Positions 35,987 through 45,233 of a DNA stretch of 49,492 nt are shown here, one piece after another. Position 1 is the first letter of the stretch. Each line of letters opens with the position of its first letter. A model generated the notes under the pieces. It was not told the DNA's origin, did no database searches, and saw only the letters and a list, made by a program, of their open reading frames with translations. Position numbers and translations under genes: made by a program. The DNA is taken from assembly GCA_018971835.1 (NCBI GenBank), contig JAGWZW010000018.1:1-49492 (forward strand), written 5' to 3'. The stretch is from Alphaproteobacteria bacterium (GTDB lineage: Bacteria > Pseudomonadota > Alphaproteobacteria > Micropepsales > Micropepsaceae).

Positions 35987-37378
35987 TCACGAACCGAAGC
36001 ACAGTTTCTGGCAGACATCGCGCAGGCGGCCCGCGTCCAGCGGCTTGGTCTGCACCGTCCAGCCTTGCCGGCGCAGCTCCTCGGGCACTCCGGCCACCCG
36101 GTCGGCCGTCACGATGATCGCCGGCAGCGGCCGGTCGAACAGCGCCCGGAGGCGCCCCACCACCGCCGTGCCGCGATCGTTCTCCAGATGATAATCGGCG
36201 ATGACGAGATCGGGCACGATGGCGCCCTGCTCCACGGCTTCCAGCGCGGTGGCGTGCGAGACGGCGATCAGCGTCGAGCAGCCCCAGCCTTCGACCGTGC
36301 AGGCCAGCGCTTCGAGCACCGCTTCGTCATTGTCCACGATCAGGATGCGCTTGCCCTGCAGCGACGGCTGCTGCAGCGGCTTGTGCGCGGGACGATCCGC
36401 GCTGCCGGCCAGCAGGCTTCTGGGAACCGCCACCGAAAACACTGACCCCCTGCCCGGAACAGAGCGCACGGCAATCTCTGCGCCGATCGCGTCTGCCATC
36501 CGCTTGACGATGGCCAAGCCCAGGCCCAGCCCTTTTTCGGCAGTCTCGTGCGGCGCCGGAAGCTGGACAAACTCTTCGAAGATATCGCGCAGCCGGTTCT
36601 GCGGAATGCCCAGCCCCTGATCGGCCACCAGAATGCGCACCAGATCGCCGCTGCGCCGGCAGCCGGCAACGACGCCGCCGCGCTGGGTGTAGCGCACGGC
36701 GTTACTCAGGAAGTTGCGCAGAATACGTTCCAGAATATGCGCATCGGTGCGCACCCACAGGCGCGAGGGCACCACGCGAAATTCCAGCCCGCGGTCCTCG
36801 CAGCGCATCTGGTATTCGCCGTGCAGGCGCAGCAGCAATTCGCCGACAGAGAAGTTGCGGATCGTCGGCGTGATCGGTTTGGCCTCGACGCGCGAATATT
36901 CCTGAATGCTGTCCAGCATGGCTTCTGCGGATTGCAGGCAGCGCGCCAGCCGTTCGATCAGCCGCGCTTCGCGGCTTCCCGTTTCACCCTGCGGCAGCGT
37001 TCCCAGGAACAGGCGCGCCGCAGTTAGCGGCTGCAGCATGTCGTGGCCCACCGCCGCCACGAAGCGCGACTTGGCCAGATTGGCCTCTTCGGCGGCCAGC
37101 TTGGCCACGCGCAGGGCGGCCTCGGCTTCCTCGCGCTGCGCCACCTGCTGCAGCAGGCTGGTGTTCAGGTGGTTCAGATCGGCCGTCCATTGCGCGATCT
37201 CGTCGCCCAGCACCACACCGGCTTCCAGAAAGGAGAACTGGCTGTCCAGCGACAGGCGCTGCTCCGCCCGGTCCATCAGGCTATCGCGGATTCTGCGCAA
37301 CTTTTCGTTTTCGCGCGACAGCGCGTCGATCCGCGCCTCAAGCGCGCTGATGTCCTGTCCGGTGCCGGTATCCTGCAT
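35987..37378 (-). CDS. Soluble hybrid histidine kinase (NahK/ErcS'-like)
   Basis: A 463-residue hybrid kinase without membrane segments. Residues about 8-100 form a probable coiled coil. The H-box is GHDMLQPLTAARLF with His112; the ATPase domain has NFLSNAVRYTQ, DQGLGIP and GLGLGLAIVKRMA; the C-terminal receiver has acceptor Asp395 (VIADYH). The H-box sequence is that of the Pseudomonas NahK/ErcS' group, but this protein is shorter and lacks an obvious PAS domain. It diverges from a FIST-domain gene, the same partner as NosP-NahK in Pseudomonas, so input is probably received from the FIST protein. Confidence 0.88.
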   Translation of the reverse strand: MQDTGTGQDISALEARIDALSRENEKLRRIRDSLMDRAEQRLSLDSQFSFLEAGVVLGDEIAQWTADLNHLNTSLLQQVAQREEAEAALRVAKLAAEEANLAKSRFVAAVGHDMLQPLTAARLFLGTLPQGETGSREARLIERLARCLQSAEAMLDSIQEYSRVEAKPITPTIRNFSVGELLLRLHGEYQMRCEDRGLEFRVVPSRLWVRTDAHILERILRNFLSNAVRYTQRGGVVAGCRRSGDLVRILVADQGLGIPQNRLRDIFEEFVQLPAPHETAEKGLGLGLAIVKRMADAIGAEIAVRSVPGRGSVFSVAVPRSLLAGSADRPAHKPLQQPSLQGKRILIVDNDEAVLEALACTVEGWGCSTLIAVSHATALEAVEQGAIVPDLVIADYHLENDRGTAVVGRLRALFDRPLPAIIVTADRVAGVPEELRRQGWTVQTKPLDAGRLRDVCQKLCFGS

Positions 37379-37420
37379 GCGCGAAGCTTAGCGCGGGCAA
37401 AAACCGCCGAAAAGGGGAGG

Positions 37421-37449
37421 TTGACAGGATTGCGCCGGTTCTCTGTACT
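37421..37449 (+). promoter_or_regulatory. Probable promoter of the FIST gene
   Basis: TTGACA at 37421-37426 and TGTACT at 37444-37449 are separated by 17 bp. The start codon of the FIST gene lies about 30 bp downstream, after an AGGG ribosome-binding site. Confidence 0.55.
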
Positions 37450-37479
37450 TGCCCGTTCTGGCAATGGACAGGGTGCACG

Positions 37480-38634
37480 ATGGCCTCGGACCGGCAACCG
37501 AACTGCATTCGACAGGGCGTCACCTTCGCGGCCGATGCCGAGACGGCGATCTGCGAGATTCGCGATTCGATTGCCCAGCCGGAGATGACTCTGGCCATTC
37601 TGTTCATCGATCCGGCGCTCGGCGCCGAGGCCGTCCAGGCCGCCATGCAGCGGCATTGGCCGGACGTGCCGGCAATCGGCACCACGGCATCGGGGCATAT
37701 TTCGCTGCTCGGCCTCGGCACGGCGACGATCTCGGCAGTGAGCCTGGCGGCGCCCGATTTCTTCGCGGTCGCCGATCATCTGGACTGCGCCAGCGAGTTC
37801 GATACCAGCGGCGTGCGCGCCGCCGTGAAGCGGCTGGTGGCGCGGCTCGACCGCGAAGCCGGCCATTGCGACGAGACGAACACCTTCGCGATGATGTTCA
37901 TGGCCTACAAGAGCATGTACGAAGAGCGCGCCCTGAACACGATCTACGGCTCGCTCGGCGGCATCAATCTGTTCGGCGGCGCGGCCAGCCGTGTCGATGC
38001 GCAGAAAACCTGCTGGGTGCTGCATAACGGATCGGTCCGGCGCGACAGCATCGCGGTGGCGCTGGTGCATACCTCTCGGCCCTTCGCGCTTTTCAGCACG
38101 CATCATTTCCAGGGCACCGGCGAGCGCCTGGTCATCACCGGCGCGCGGCCATCCGAGCGGCTGGTCACGGAGATCAACGGCGAGCCGGCGGCGCTCGAAT
38201 ATGCGCGGCTGATCGGCGTGTCGCCGGAGGAATTGCGCGGCCACGTCTATATCGAGCGTCCGGTCGCCGTGAAGATCGGCGATCAGTATTATTTGCGCAG
38301 CATCGAGCGGGTGAACGAGGACGGCACGCTGCTGTTCGGCTGCGCATTGGAAATCGGCACCACGTTGCGCGTGGTGACGCCGCAGAGCATGGCCGCGAAC
38401 CTCGAAACCGAGTTCCGGCGCCTGCGCGGCGTCGTCGGCCAGCCCGACCTGATGATCGCGACGGACTGCGCGCACCGCCGCCTGACCCTGACCTCGGACA
38501 ACGAACGCAACGCCGTCTCGCGCCTCCTGATCGAGCAGAACGCCGTCGGCTTCGGTTCCTACGGCGAGCAGTTCAACCGCACGCATCTGAACCACACGCT
38601 AACCGGCGTGGCGATCGGCGCGCGCAAGCCCTGA
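37480..38634 (+). CDS. FIST-domain sensor protein (NosP-like)
   Basis: A 384-residue protein with FIST N-terminal (about 30-220) and FIST C-terminal (about 225-370) domains, seen in GTTASGHISLLGLG, GGINLFGGAASR and AVALVHTSRPFALFSTHHFQGTGE. FIST proteins sense small ligands and partner with signalling proteins; the Pseudomonas NosP member binds haem and nitric oxide and controls kinase NahK. The divergent NahK-like kinase supports a similar pair here. Whether this one binds haem cannot be told by eye. It is followed 10 bp later by qhpG on the same strand, so sensor and cofactor-building enzyme may be co-transcribed. Confidence 0.85.
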   Translation: MASDRQPNCIRQGVTFAADAETAICEIRDSIAQPEMTLAILFIDPALGAEAVQAAMQRHWPDVPAIGTTASGHISLLGLGTATISAVSLAAPDFFAVADHLDCASEFDTSGVRAAVKRLVARLDREAGHCDETNTFAMMFMAYKSMYEERALNTIYGSLGGINLFGGAASRVDAQKTCWVLHNGSVRRDSIAVALVHTSRPFALFSTHHFQGTGERLVITGARPSERLVTEINGEPAALEYARLIGVSPEELRGHVYIERPVAVKIGDQYYLRSIERVNEDGTLLFGCALEIGTTLRVVTPQSMAANLETEFRRLRGVVGQPDLMIATDCAHRRLTLTSDNERNAVSRLLIEQNAVGFGSYGEQFNRTHLNHTLTGVAIGARKP

Positions 38635-38644
38635 GCAAACACGG

Positions 38645-39949
38645 ATGCGGATCATCGTTGCCGGCTCCGGCCCGGCCGGCATTGTCACCGCGGGCGAACT
38701 GGCACGGCTCGGACATCAGGTCACCATCCTTGCTGCGCCCCGTTCGAGCGACGGCCTGGAAGGCTTTTCGTTCCGCGTGGTCGAAGGCCTGCGCGCAGCG
38801 GGACTGGGCGAAGCGCTCGCCGAACTCGAAGCGCCGGTGCCGCGCCATTCGGCCTGGAACGGCCACGCGCAATCCGCCGGCAGCGAGCAACTGATCGAAC
38901 GCACTTCGTTCGACGCGGCGTTGCTGGCCGCAGCAAGCCGGTTCGCGGATCTCCGCCCTGCCCGCCTTGCCGCTGCGGCGCGCCGGGGCGAAACCATCGC
39001 CGCGCGGATCGTCACCGCCGAGGGTGCGACAACCACGCTGAACGCCGATTTTCTGATCGACGCGCGCGGCCGCGGCGCGCCCGGCGGCGGCCGCAAGCAG
39101 AGCGGGCCGGCAACGGTGGCGCTCTGCCGCCGCTATGACATCGGCAACGCCTTGCTGCCTTCGACCTGGCTGGAAACGAGCCCGCGCGGCTGGGCCTGGC
39201 TGGCGGTGCCGGAAAACGGCCGCGCCTATCTTCAGATCACCGTGGCGGGCAAGCCCGATGCCCTCTCTGGCCGGCGTCAGCTCGACAGCGTATTCGAAGC
39301 CTTGGCGGCGGAATTTCCCGGCATCGCGGCACATCTGGCCAAGGCCACGCCGAAGGCGCCGGTGTTCGCGCGGCTCTCCACCGCCAGCGCTTGCGAAGAA
39401 GCCGCCCGCGAGCGCGTGCTGCGCGTCGGCGATGCGGCGCTGGCGCTCGATCCATTGTCAGGGCATGGCGTGTTCGAGGCGATTGCCGGGGCCTTCGCCG
39501 CCGCCGCCACGGTCAACACGATGCTGTGCCGGCCGCGGGATCGCGCGCTGGCGCTGCGCTTCTACAATGAGCGGGTACGTTCGACCTTTGCGGCGCGGGT
39601 GACGAGCGGCCGCGCCTATTACCAGCAGGAGGAACGCTGGCCCGGGGCGCCGTTCTGGTCCGCGCGCCGCAACTGGCCGCCGGAAGAGGCCGCAGATGTG
39701 TCGTCGCCTGCCATCCAGCGGCGGCCGGTGATCGACCACGGCTTTATCGCGGAAGCCGAGGTGATCGTGACGCCGGAGGAGCCGCGCGGCGTCTGGCTGC
39801 GCGACGGCGTGCCGGTGGTGGCGCTATGGCGGCTGCTGGAGTCCGGCGCCATCGACGGCCCCGAGACGGCGGCGCAGGCGCTGGGCGTGCCGGTCCCCGC
39901 TGCCGCGCGCGCGCTGGCATGGCTGGCGACGATCAAGCTGCGCGGTTAA
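38645..39949 (+). CDS. qhpG: FAD-dependent monooxygenase QhpG for cofactor biogenesis
   Basis: A 434-residue flavin monooxygenase. The FAD-binding glycines are in IIVAGSGPAGIVTAGELARLG and the second FAD motif is RVGDAALALDPLSGHGVFEAI. QhpG hydroxylates the Trp of the amine dehydrogenase gamma subunit during formation of cysteine tryptophylquinone. It is on the opposite strand to the rest of the qhp cluster and converges on qhpE, their stop codons sharing bases in TTAA (39946-39949). Other flavin monooxygenases look similar; the qhp context decides the call. Confidence 0.83.
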   Translation: MRIIVAGSGPAGIVTAGELARLGHQVTILAAPRSSDGLEGFSFRVVEGLRAAGLGEALAELEAPVPRHSAWNGHAQSAGSEQLIERTSFDAALLAAASRFADLRPARLAAAARRGETIAARIVTAEGATTTLNADFLIDARGRGAPGGGRKQSGPATVALCRRYDIGNALLPSTWLETSPRGWAWLAVPENGRAYLQITVAGKPDALSGRRQLDSVFEALAAEFPGIAAHLAKATPKAPVFARLSTASACEEAARERVLRVGDAALALDPLSGHGVFEAIAGAFAAAATVNTMLCRPRDRALALRFYNERVRSTFAARVTSGRAYYQQEERWPGAPFWSARRNWPPEEAADVSSPAIQRRPVIDHGFIAEAEVIVTPEEPRGVWLRDGVPVVALWRLLESGAIDGPETAAQALGVPVPAAARALAWLATIKLRG

Positions 39950-40581
39950 GTGCGATGCTCGCGGCCGTGATAGGCCGCCATCCCGGTCAAGTAAGCGCGG
40001 GCCTGGCCGCTGCGGCCGCGTGCGCGCCACGCCGCCACCAAGCCCGTCACAGATGCCGCCGCGCAACTGGCACCGCGCCGCGGCCCCCAGACATGACAGG
40101 CGCCAAACTCCGCTGGCACGCCACCCAGCGCGCTCACCTCGCCCGGCGCACAGCGGGCATCGCCGCACACCGAGATCACGCCCTCGTAAGCCGCCGGATA
40201 GACCGGCGCGCCGCGCGCCGCCGCCGAGGCGATGAGATCGACACCGGCGGCAGCGGCCCTGGCGCTGGCCGCGCGCAGTACCGGCTCGTCGCGCCTCAGG
40301 CCCAGGCACAGCGCGATCACCTGCGCGCCCTGTTCCACGCACCATTCCAGCCCCGCCGCCACGCGCGCCGGCGAAGTGGCGCCCTCGCCGTCGAACACCT
40401 GCGCCAGCACCAGCTCGGCTTCAGGCGCTTGCGCGAGGATGATCCGCGCCATGTCCGAACCGTGGCCGCTCGCATCGGGCCGCACCGGCATCAGCGCCCC
40501 CTGCGCCGGAATATGGACTGCGGCGGCCGCGCGGTGTTCGGGCCCGAGCCCGCTGTCCACCAAGCCCACGCGCACGCTCAT
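39946..40581 (-). CDS. qhpE: Subtilisin-like leader peptidase QhpE
   Basis: A 211-residue small S8-type serine protease without a signal peptide. The triad appears as Asp9 (GLVDSGLG), His40 (SGHGSDMA) and Ser172 (RGASCAAASVTG). The usual oxyanion Asn of the AAGN motif is replaced (IASAAARGAP). In Paracoccus, QhpE removes the leader of the gamma subunit in the cytoplasm after radical-SAM crosslinking. It overlaps qhpF as ATGA and ends against qhpG. Confidence 0.83.
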   Translation of the reverse strand: MSVRVGLVDSGLGPEHRAAAAVHIPAQGALMPVRPDASGHGSDMARIILAQAPEAELVLAQVFDGEGATSPARVAAGLEWCVEQGAQVIALCLGLRRDEPVLRAASARAAAAGVDLIASAAARGAPVYPAAYEGVISVCGDARCAPGEVSALGGVPAEFGACHVWGPRRGASCAAASVTGLVAAWRARGRSGQARAYLTGMAAYHGREHRT

Positions 40582-42272
40582 GCCCGCGCCTCGAGTTCGG
40601 CCGGCGACAGGCGCTTCAGCCTTCCACCTTCCAACTCGAACAGCAGATCGACATCGCGTAGCGACGCCAACCGGTGGGTGATGACGATGCGCGTGCGCCC
40701 GGCGAACAGCCGGTCGATCTCGCCCAGCACGCGGCGCTCGGCGGCAAGGTCGAGCGCGGCCGTGGCCTCGTCCAGCACCAGCACCAGCGGGTTCTGCAGC
40801 AGGGCGCGGGCGATGGCGATGCGCTGGCGCTCGCCGCCCGACAGCGTCAGGCCGCGGAAGCCGGCCACGGTGTCGTAGCCTTCCGGCAGCGCCTCGATGA
40901 AGCCACTAGCCTGCGCACGCCCGGCCGCCTCGCGCACCGCCGCCAGGGGCATGGTCATGTCGGGATAGCGGATGTTGTCCGCCATCGACAGCGGCAGCAG
41001 CGTCACGTCCTGCAGCACCACGGCCACCCGCCGCCGCAGCAGCGTCAGATCGAGTTCGCGCAGGTCGATACCGTCGAGCGTGATGCGGCCGCGATCGGGA
41101 TCGAAATGGCGCGTCAGCAGATCGACCAGCGTGCTCTTGCCGACGCCGGAAGCACCAACGATCCCCACCTTGGCGCCGGCCGGAATATGCAGATCCAGGC
41201 CCGAGAGAACATCAGTAGACGGAGTATTTCCGGCTGCAGGATGGCGAAACCAGATGCCTTCGACGCGGATTTCGCCGCGCGCCCCGGCCGGCAGCGGCCG
41301 GGGATGGCCCGCCGTGCGCACCGCAGGCTGCTCGGCCCACAATTCGGCGATGCGGTCGATGCTCACCTTGGCGCGCTGGCTGGCGACATAGATGCCAAGC
41401 AGGCTCTGCGCCGGGCCGGCCGCGCGCGCCAGATAGGCGGCGAAGGCGATCAGCGTGCCCACTGAAAGCCGCCCCTCGGCCACGATGTAGCCGCCGGCGA
41501 TGAACACCGCCGCCGTGCCCATTGTGCCGGCGAAGGCGGGAATGGCCGAGGTGTTGAAGCCGACCCATTGCTGGCGGATCAGCGCATGCAGGAAGTCGCC
41601 GTTGAGCCCCTTGAGCCGCTGCTGCTCATGCTCCGCACCGCCCGCCGACTGAATGAACTTGGTCGCCGTCAGCGTATCGACCAGGAGGCGCGTCACGTCC
41701 GTCGTCCGCTCGCGCAAGGCCCGCGTGGCCTGTTCGACACGCGGCCGCGCCCGGCGCAGGTAGAGCACCTGCGCCGGCAGCAGCACCAGCGCGATCAGCG
41801 CCAGGGGCCCGCTCAGCCAGAACAGGATGCCCAGCGTACCGGCGAGCCCGAACAACGCGCTGATCGCACCCAGGAGGGAATCGAGGCCGAAGCGCTGGAC
41901 CTCGGCGATGTCGCCGTCGAGGCGCGCGATTAGCTCGCCGGTGCCGCGGCGGGCATGGAAATCCGGCGACAGGGTCAGAAGGTGCGCGTAGGTGCGCTCG
42001 CGCATCGCGAACAGGATGCGCGCCGAAACGACGGTGTAGGCCTTGCGGTTGAACCAGGACAGGACCGTGGACGCCGCCGCCAAGCCGACCATCAGCAGCG
42101 CCAGCCGCAGCACGACATCGGGCCGCCGCGCCAGCAGCCCGTTGTCGATCAGGAGCTTGGTGATATAGGGCTGCGCCAGCGCCAGCGCGGTGGCGACCAG
42201 CGACAACACGACGATGCCGAAGATCGCCCCCTGATGCGGCCGCAGAAAATCGCGAAGCCAGCCCTTGCTCAC
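40578..42272 (-). CDS. qhpF: ABC exporter QhpF for the amine dehydrogenase gamma subunit
   Basis: A 564-residue half-transporter: about six membrane segments in residues 15-300, then an ATPase domain with Walker A GASGVGKST, signature LSGGERQRIAIARALL and Walker B LVLVLDEATAALD. QhpF is thought to export the crosslinked gamma subunit to the periplasm. The cluster context supports this over general lipid or drug export. It begins 13 bp after qhpB and overlaps qhpE. Confidence 0.87.
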   Translation of the reverse strand: MSKGWLRDFLRPHQGAIFGIVVLSLVATALALAQPYITKLLIDNGLLARRPDVVLRLALLMVGLAAASTVLSWFNRKAYTVVSARILFAMRERTYAHLLTLSPDFHARRGTGELIARLDGDIAEVQRFGLDSLLGAISALFGLAGTLGILFWLSGPLALIALVLLPAQVLYLRRARPRVEQATRALRERTTDVTRLLVDTLTATKFIQSAGGAEHEQQRLKGLNGDFLHALIRQQWVGFNTSAIPAFAGTMGTAAVFIAGGYIVAEGRLSVGTLIAFAAYLARAAGPAQSLLGIYVASQRAKVSIDRIAELWAEQPAVRTAGHPRPLPAGARGEIRVEGIWFRHPAAGNTPSTDVLSGLDLHIPAGAKVGIVGASGVGKSTLVDLLTRHFDPDRGRITLDGIDLRELDLTLLRRRVAVVLQDVTLLPLSMADNIRYPDMTMPLAAVREAAGRAQASGFIEALPEGYDTVAGFRGLTLSGGERQRIAIARALLQNPLVLVLDEATAALDLAAERRVLGEIDRLFAGRTRIVITHRLASLRDVDLLFELEGGRLKRLSPAELEARA

Positions 42273-42285
42273 ATTGCCTGCTTCC

Positions 42286-43419
42286 CTAGCGGTGAATCAC
42301 CCGAAGCGACGAGGCCGCCATGTCGGCGCCCCCCGGCAACTTGATATCGCCGAGCTTCTTCATGGTCGAGGCCGAATAGATTTCGAGATCGTTCATGGTG
42401 CCGCCGAGGTACAACTCCTTGCCGTCCGACGAGACATTGATCGCGTAATAGGAATGCGGCAGATCGACCCGCTGCGCCAGCCGCCCTTTGGCCAGATCGA
42501 TCTTGCTCAGCGTATAGAAGGCGCCGAACACCCGGTCGTGATCGGTGGGATCGACCACGGTGGAGAAGATCACGGCCGAGGTGTCCTCGAAATCACGCAT
42601 CTTCATGACGCCGGTCTTCAGATCGAGGGTGAGGATGCCGGTCTTGGCGAATCCCGGCTTGTCCGGCGCGATATCCGTGCGGGTGTAGAAATAGGCGGTG
42701 GAGAACACCTGGCTGCGCTCATAGAGCGGCCAGACATCCAGAATGTCCGGCGGCGAGGCATTCGGCCGGTTCCAATGCAGGATCGGCTTGGTGCTGATGA
42801 TGTGGCCGTTCTGCGGGTCGAGCGCATACATGTCCCAACCCATCGCGTAGAGGATTTTCCCGTTGGTGGACGGGATCAGCATGATGACCCGGCGCGGGAT
42901 CTCGAAGGTCCGCGCCGGCTTGGCGTTCAGCCCGGCATCGGTGCGATAGACCGCGACGCGCGCCGGCTCCACCACATATTCGCTGGGCAGCAGCTTGGCC
43001 GCGCTTTCCTGAACGAAGATTTCCTTGCCGTCCGGGCTGACAGCAAAGCCGCCGATCGAACGCACCCGTTCCTCGGGCGTAGAAAACTCGGCGCGGAACA
43101 CCTGCTTGCCGGTATCCAGATCGATGCCGGAAATGGCGTTCATGCTCTCGGTCAGGACATAGGCGATCCTGCCGTCGGGCGAGGTGTCGATGGTGAAGGG
43201 CGAGCCTTCGCCGGGAATGGTGTATTGCTGCACCACCTTGCGCGCCGCCGGATCGACCAGGAACAGCTTGTTCGGCTTGGTCCCGACGACGATGTAATCC
43301 TTGCCGCCTGCCAGCGTCGTCTGGCCATGATGGCCGCCGAACTGCATCGACACCAGTGCAATCACGATGATGAGGGCGGCGATACCCGCGCCGATATAGG
43401 CAATGCTACGATTGTTCAT
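42286..43419 (-). CDS. qhpB: Quinohemoprotein amine dehydrogenase, beta subunit
   Basis: A 377-residue beta-propeller protein. The N-terminal hydrophobic stretch (about 7-27) is a signal peptide or anchor. Repeated blade motifs include KDYIVVGTKPNKLFLVD, GRIAYVLTESMNAISGIDLDTGK and DGKELYLGGTMNDLEIY. The beta subunit forms part of the substrate cavity and holds the gamma subunit against the dihaem alpha subunit in the periplasm. It is 21 bp downstream of qhpC. Confidence 0.9.
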   Translation of the reverse strand: MNNRSIAYIGAGIAALIIVIALVSMQFGGHHGQTTLAGGKDYIVVGTKPNKLFLVDPAARKVVQQYTIPGEGSPFTIDTSPDGRIAYVLTESMNAISGIDLDTGKQVFRAEFSTPEERVRSIGGFAVSPDGKEIFVQESAAKLLPSEYVVEPARVAVYRTDAGLNAKPARTFEIPRRVIMLIPSTNGKILYAMGWDMYALDPQNGHIISTKPILHWNRPNASPPDILDVWPLYERSQVFSTAYFYTRTDIAPDKPGFAKTGILTLDLKTGVMKMRDFEDTSAVIFSTVVDPTDHDRVFGAFYTLSKIDLAKGRLAQRVDLPHSYYAINVSSDGKELYLGGTMNDLEIYSASTMKKLGDIKLPGGADMAASSLRVIHR

Positions 43420-43440
43420 GAAATGGCCCCCGAGCCGAAA

Positions 43441-43764
43441 TCAACCGGATTTCTTCGGAAAGACGGATTGCAACTGGCGCCAGTCCTGCGCGGCGGAGGG
43501 CGCCTTGGCGTTCCAGTCCGGATAGGTCACCATCGTGTCGGGCACCTGCGCCGGCCACCAGCACGGATCGGAGCAGCCGTAGAGATCGGCCTCCATCGGC
43601 TGGCACAGCGAGCTGAGCCCGCCCGAGGCATCCACCTCCCAGCCCGGATCGAACGTCGTCACGCAGCCGGCGACACCGGCCATCGTCACGACCTCTTCGG
43701 CATCGGGTGCCGAACTGGTGGCCTTCTGCCGGGCCCGCGCATTGAGCGGTTTCAAGTGGCGCAT
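43441..43764 (-). CDS. qhpC: Quinohemoprotein amine dehydrogenase, gamma subunit (cysteine tryptophylquinone)
   Basis: A 107-residue precursor with a leader of about 27-28 residues and a highly conserved core. All crosslink residues known from the Pseudomonas putida enzyme appear at a constant offset of 27: Cys34-Glu43, Cys54-Asp60 and Cys68-Asp76 for the thioether bridges, and Cys64-Trp70 for the cysteine tryptophylquinone cofactor. The cofactor segment reads [15 protein letters not shown]. This is the catalytic subunit that oxidises primary amines to aldehydes. The leader lacks a Sec signal, fitting cytoplasmic modification by QhpD/QhpG/QhpE before export. It lies 3 bp after qhpD. Confidence 0.96.
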   Translation of the reverse strand: MRHLKPLNARARQKATSSAPDAEEVVTMAGVAGCVTTFDPGWEVDASGGLSSLCQPMEADLYGCSDPCWWPAQVPDTMVTYPDWNAKAPSAAQDWRQLQSVFPKKSG

Positions 43765-43767
43765 GGT

Positions 43768-45222
43768 TCAGCCTCCCTGGATGTTCGAGATACGCCGGCC
43801 GGCGTAACGCGCGAGGAATTGCGGATTGGATTGTTCGAGTTCGGCGAAGATGCGGATGCCCAGATCGACCCAGTCCCGCATCAGTTCGCAATAGTGATAG
43901 GCCGGATGCAGCGGGTCGCCGTAGCGCGCATAGCGCTCGTGGTAGCAGCCGCCCGCGCACAGCGTCCGGATACGGCAGGTGGCGCAACCATCGCCTTCGT
44001 GATCGGCCGCTTCGCTGAGGAAGGCACCGAGCCGCGGCTTGTCGATGCCGTCCGCGACGCTGCCGAAAGCCGGCAGCGACGATCCGGTGAAGCGGTGGCA
44101 AAGGTGCAGGTCGCCCTGGTGATCCACCGCCAGCAGGCCCACGCCCGCGCCGCAGGGCAGCGATTTGCGCCGACCGATCGTGAGGTCGCTCACCAGCTTG
44201 TGGATGTTGGTGAAGCCGGTGTAGCGCCCGTCCAGCGCGGCGCTGCGATAGTCCTCCGCCAGGTTGCGGAAGCCCGCAAACACCGCGGCCAGTTCGGCCT
44301 CGTTCAGGTTGAACAGGGCATTGTCGCCCGAGGTCACCGGCGCCAAGCCGACCTCGGCAAAGCCCAGCTCGTTCTTCAAATGGGCGAAGATGGTTTCCAC
44401 CTCCGTCACGCCGGCGGTCAGCGTCACCCGCGCGCCGACCGGGCGCGAGCGGTAGCGCGACAGCAGCAGCTCCACCTTGCGCGCCACCACGTCATAGGTG
44501 CCCTTGCCACCGACGGTGACGCGGCGCTTGTCGTGCAGGTGCCTCGGCCCGTCCATGCTGACGGTGAGGCCGAAGCGGTGATCGTCGAGATAGGCGATGA
44601 TCTCCTCGGTCAGCAGCGTGGCGTTGGTGGTGAGCGAGAAATCGACCTGCAGCCCGCGCGCCCTGCCCCGTTCTTCGGCATAGGCCACCGCCTCCTTGAT
44701 CAGCGGCAGGTTGCTGAGCGGTTCGCCGCCGAAGAAGACGAGATTGACCTTGCCGTGCTCCCCGCCCTCGTCCATCAGCAGATCGATGCTGCGCCGCGCG
44801 GTGTCCGCGCCCATCAGCTTGCCCTGCGCCGGCGCGCTCAGGTCTTCCTTGTAGCAGTAGGTGCAGCTTAAGTTGCAGCCGGTGTTGACGTTGAGCACCA
44901 GCGTGTTGACCGGAAACTTCTCGATCCGCAGCGGCGCCACCGGCGCCGCGACGTTAGCGGCCGGCTGGATCACCTCCAGCTCGATCAGCTCCTGCAGCAC
45001 GCCGGCGATGCGCCCGGCGTCGTAGCGGCCCTCGAACGCCTGCTGCAATTCGTCAGCCGAAACCGCGGGCCGGGCGCGGAAGAAGTCGATCAGCTCGCAG
45101 GTCACGGCATCGGCCTCGAACAGCGCCGTGGTCGGCACGTGAAACAGCACGCGCCGGTCCGCCACCTGCACATCGTGAAGGTTGTGCGGTATCAGGCGAA
45201 GCGATTCCAGCTGTCCGGTCAC
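43768..45222 (-). CDS. qhpD: Radical SAM thioether-forming enzyme QhpD
   Basis: A 484-residue radical SAM/SPASM protein. The SAM cluster is Cys116-x3-Cys120-x2-Cys123 (GCNLSCTYCY), followed by FFGGEPL. C-terminal SPASM cysteines include those of PCGAGVG, HLCHRF and CATCRIRTLCAGGC. QhpD makes the Cys-to-Asp/Glu thioether bridges in the gamma subunit. The frame is open upstream into qhpA; GTG at 45222 is preferred because GAGAG lies about 8 nt before it, 11 bp after the qhpA stop. A TTG at 45237 is the alternative. Confidence 0.92.
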   Translation of the reverse strand: MTGQLESLRLIPHNLHDVQVADRRVLFHVPTTALFEADAVTCELIDFFRARPAVSADELQQAFEGRYDAGRIAGVLQELIELEVIQPAANVAAPVAPLRIEKFPVNTLVLNVNTGCNLSCTYCYKEDLSAPAQGKLMGADTARRSIDLLMDEGGEHGKVNLVFFGGEPLSNLPLIKEAVAYAEERGRARGLQVDFSLTTNATLLTEEIIAYLDDHRFGLTVSMDGPRHLHDKRRVTVGGKGTYDVVARKVELLLSRYRSRPVGARVTLTAGVTEVETIFAHLKNELGFAEVGLAPVTSGDNALFNLNEAELAAVFAGFRNLAEDYRSAALDGRYTGFTNIHKLVSDLTIGRRKSLPCGAGVGLLAVDHQGDLHLCHRFTGSSLPAFGSVADGIDKPRLGAFLSEAADHEGDGCATCRIRTLCAGGCYHERYARYGDPLHPAYHYCELMRDWVDLGIRIFAELEQSNPQFLARYAGRRISNIQGG

Positions 45223-45233
45223 CGTGTCAGCTC

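Noticed and set aside
42265..44871. 868-residue open frame antisense to qhpB, qhpC and qhpD
   Set aside because: Spans three recognisable genes on the other strand and has no coherent domain.
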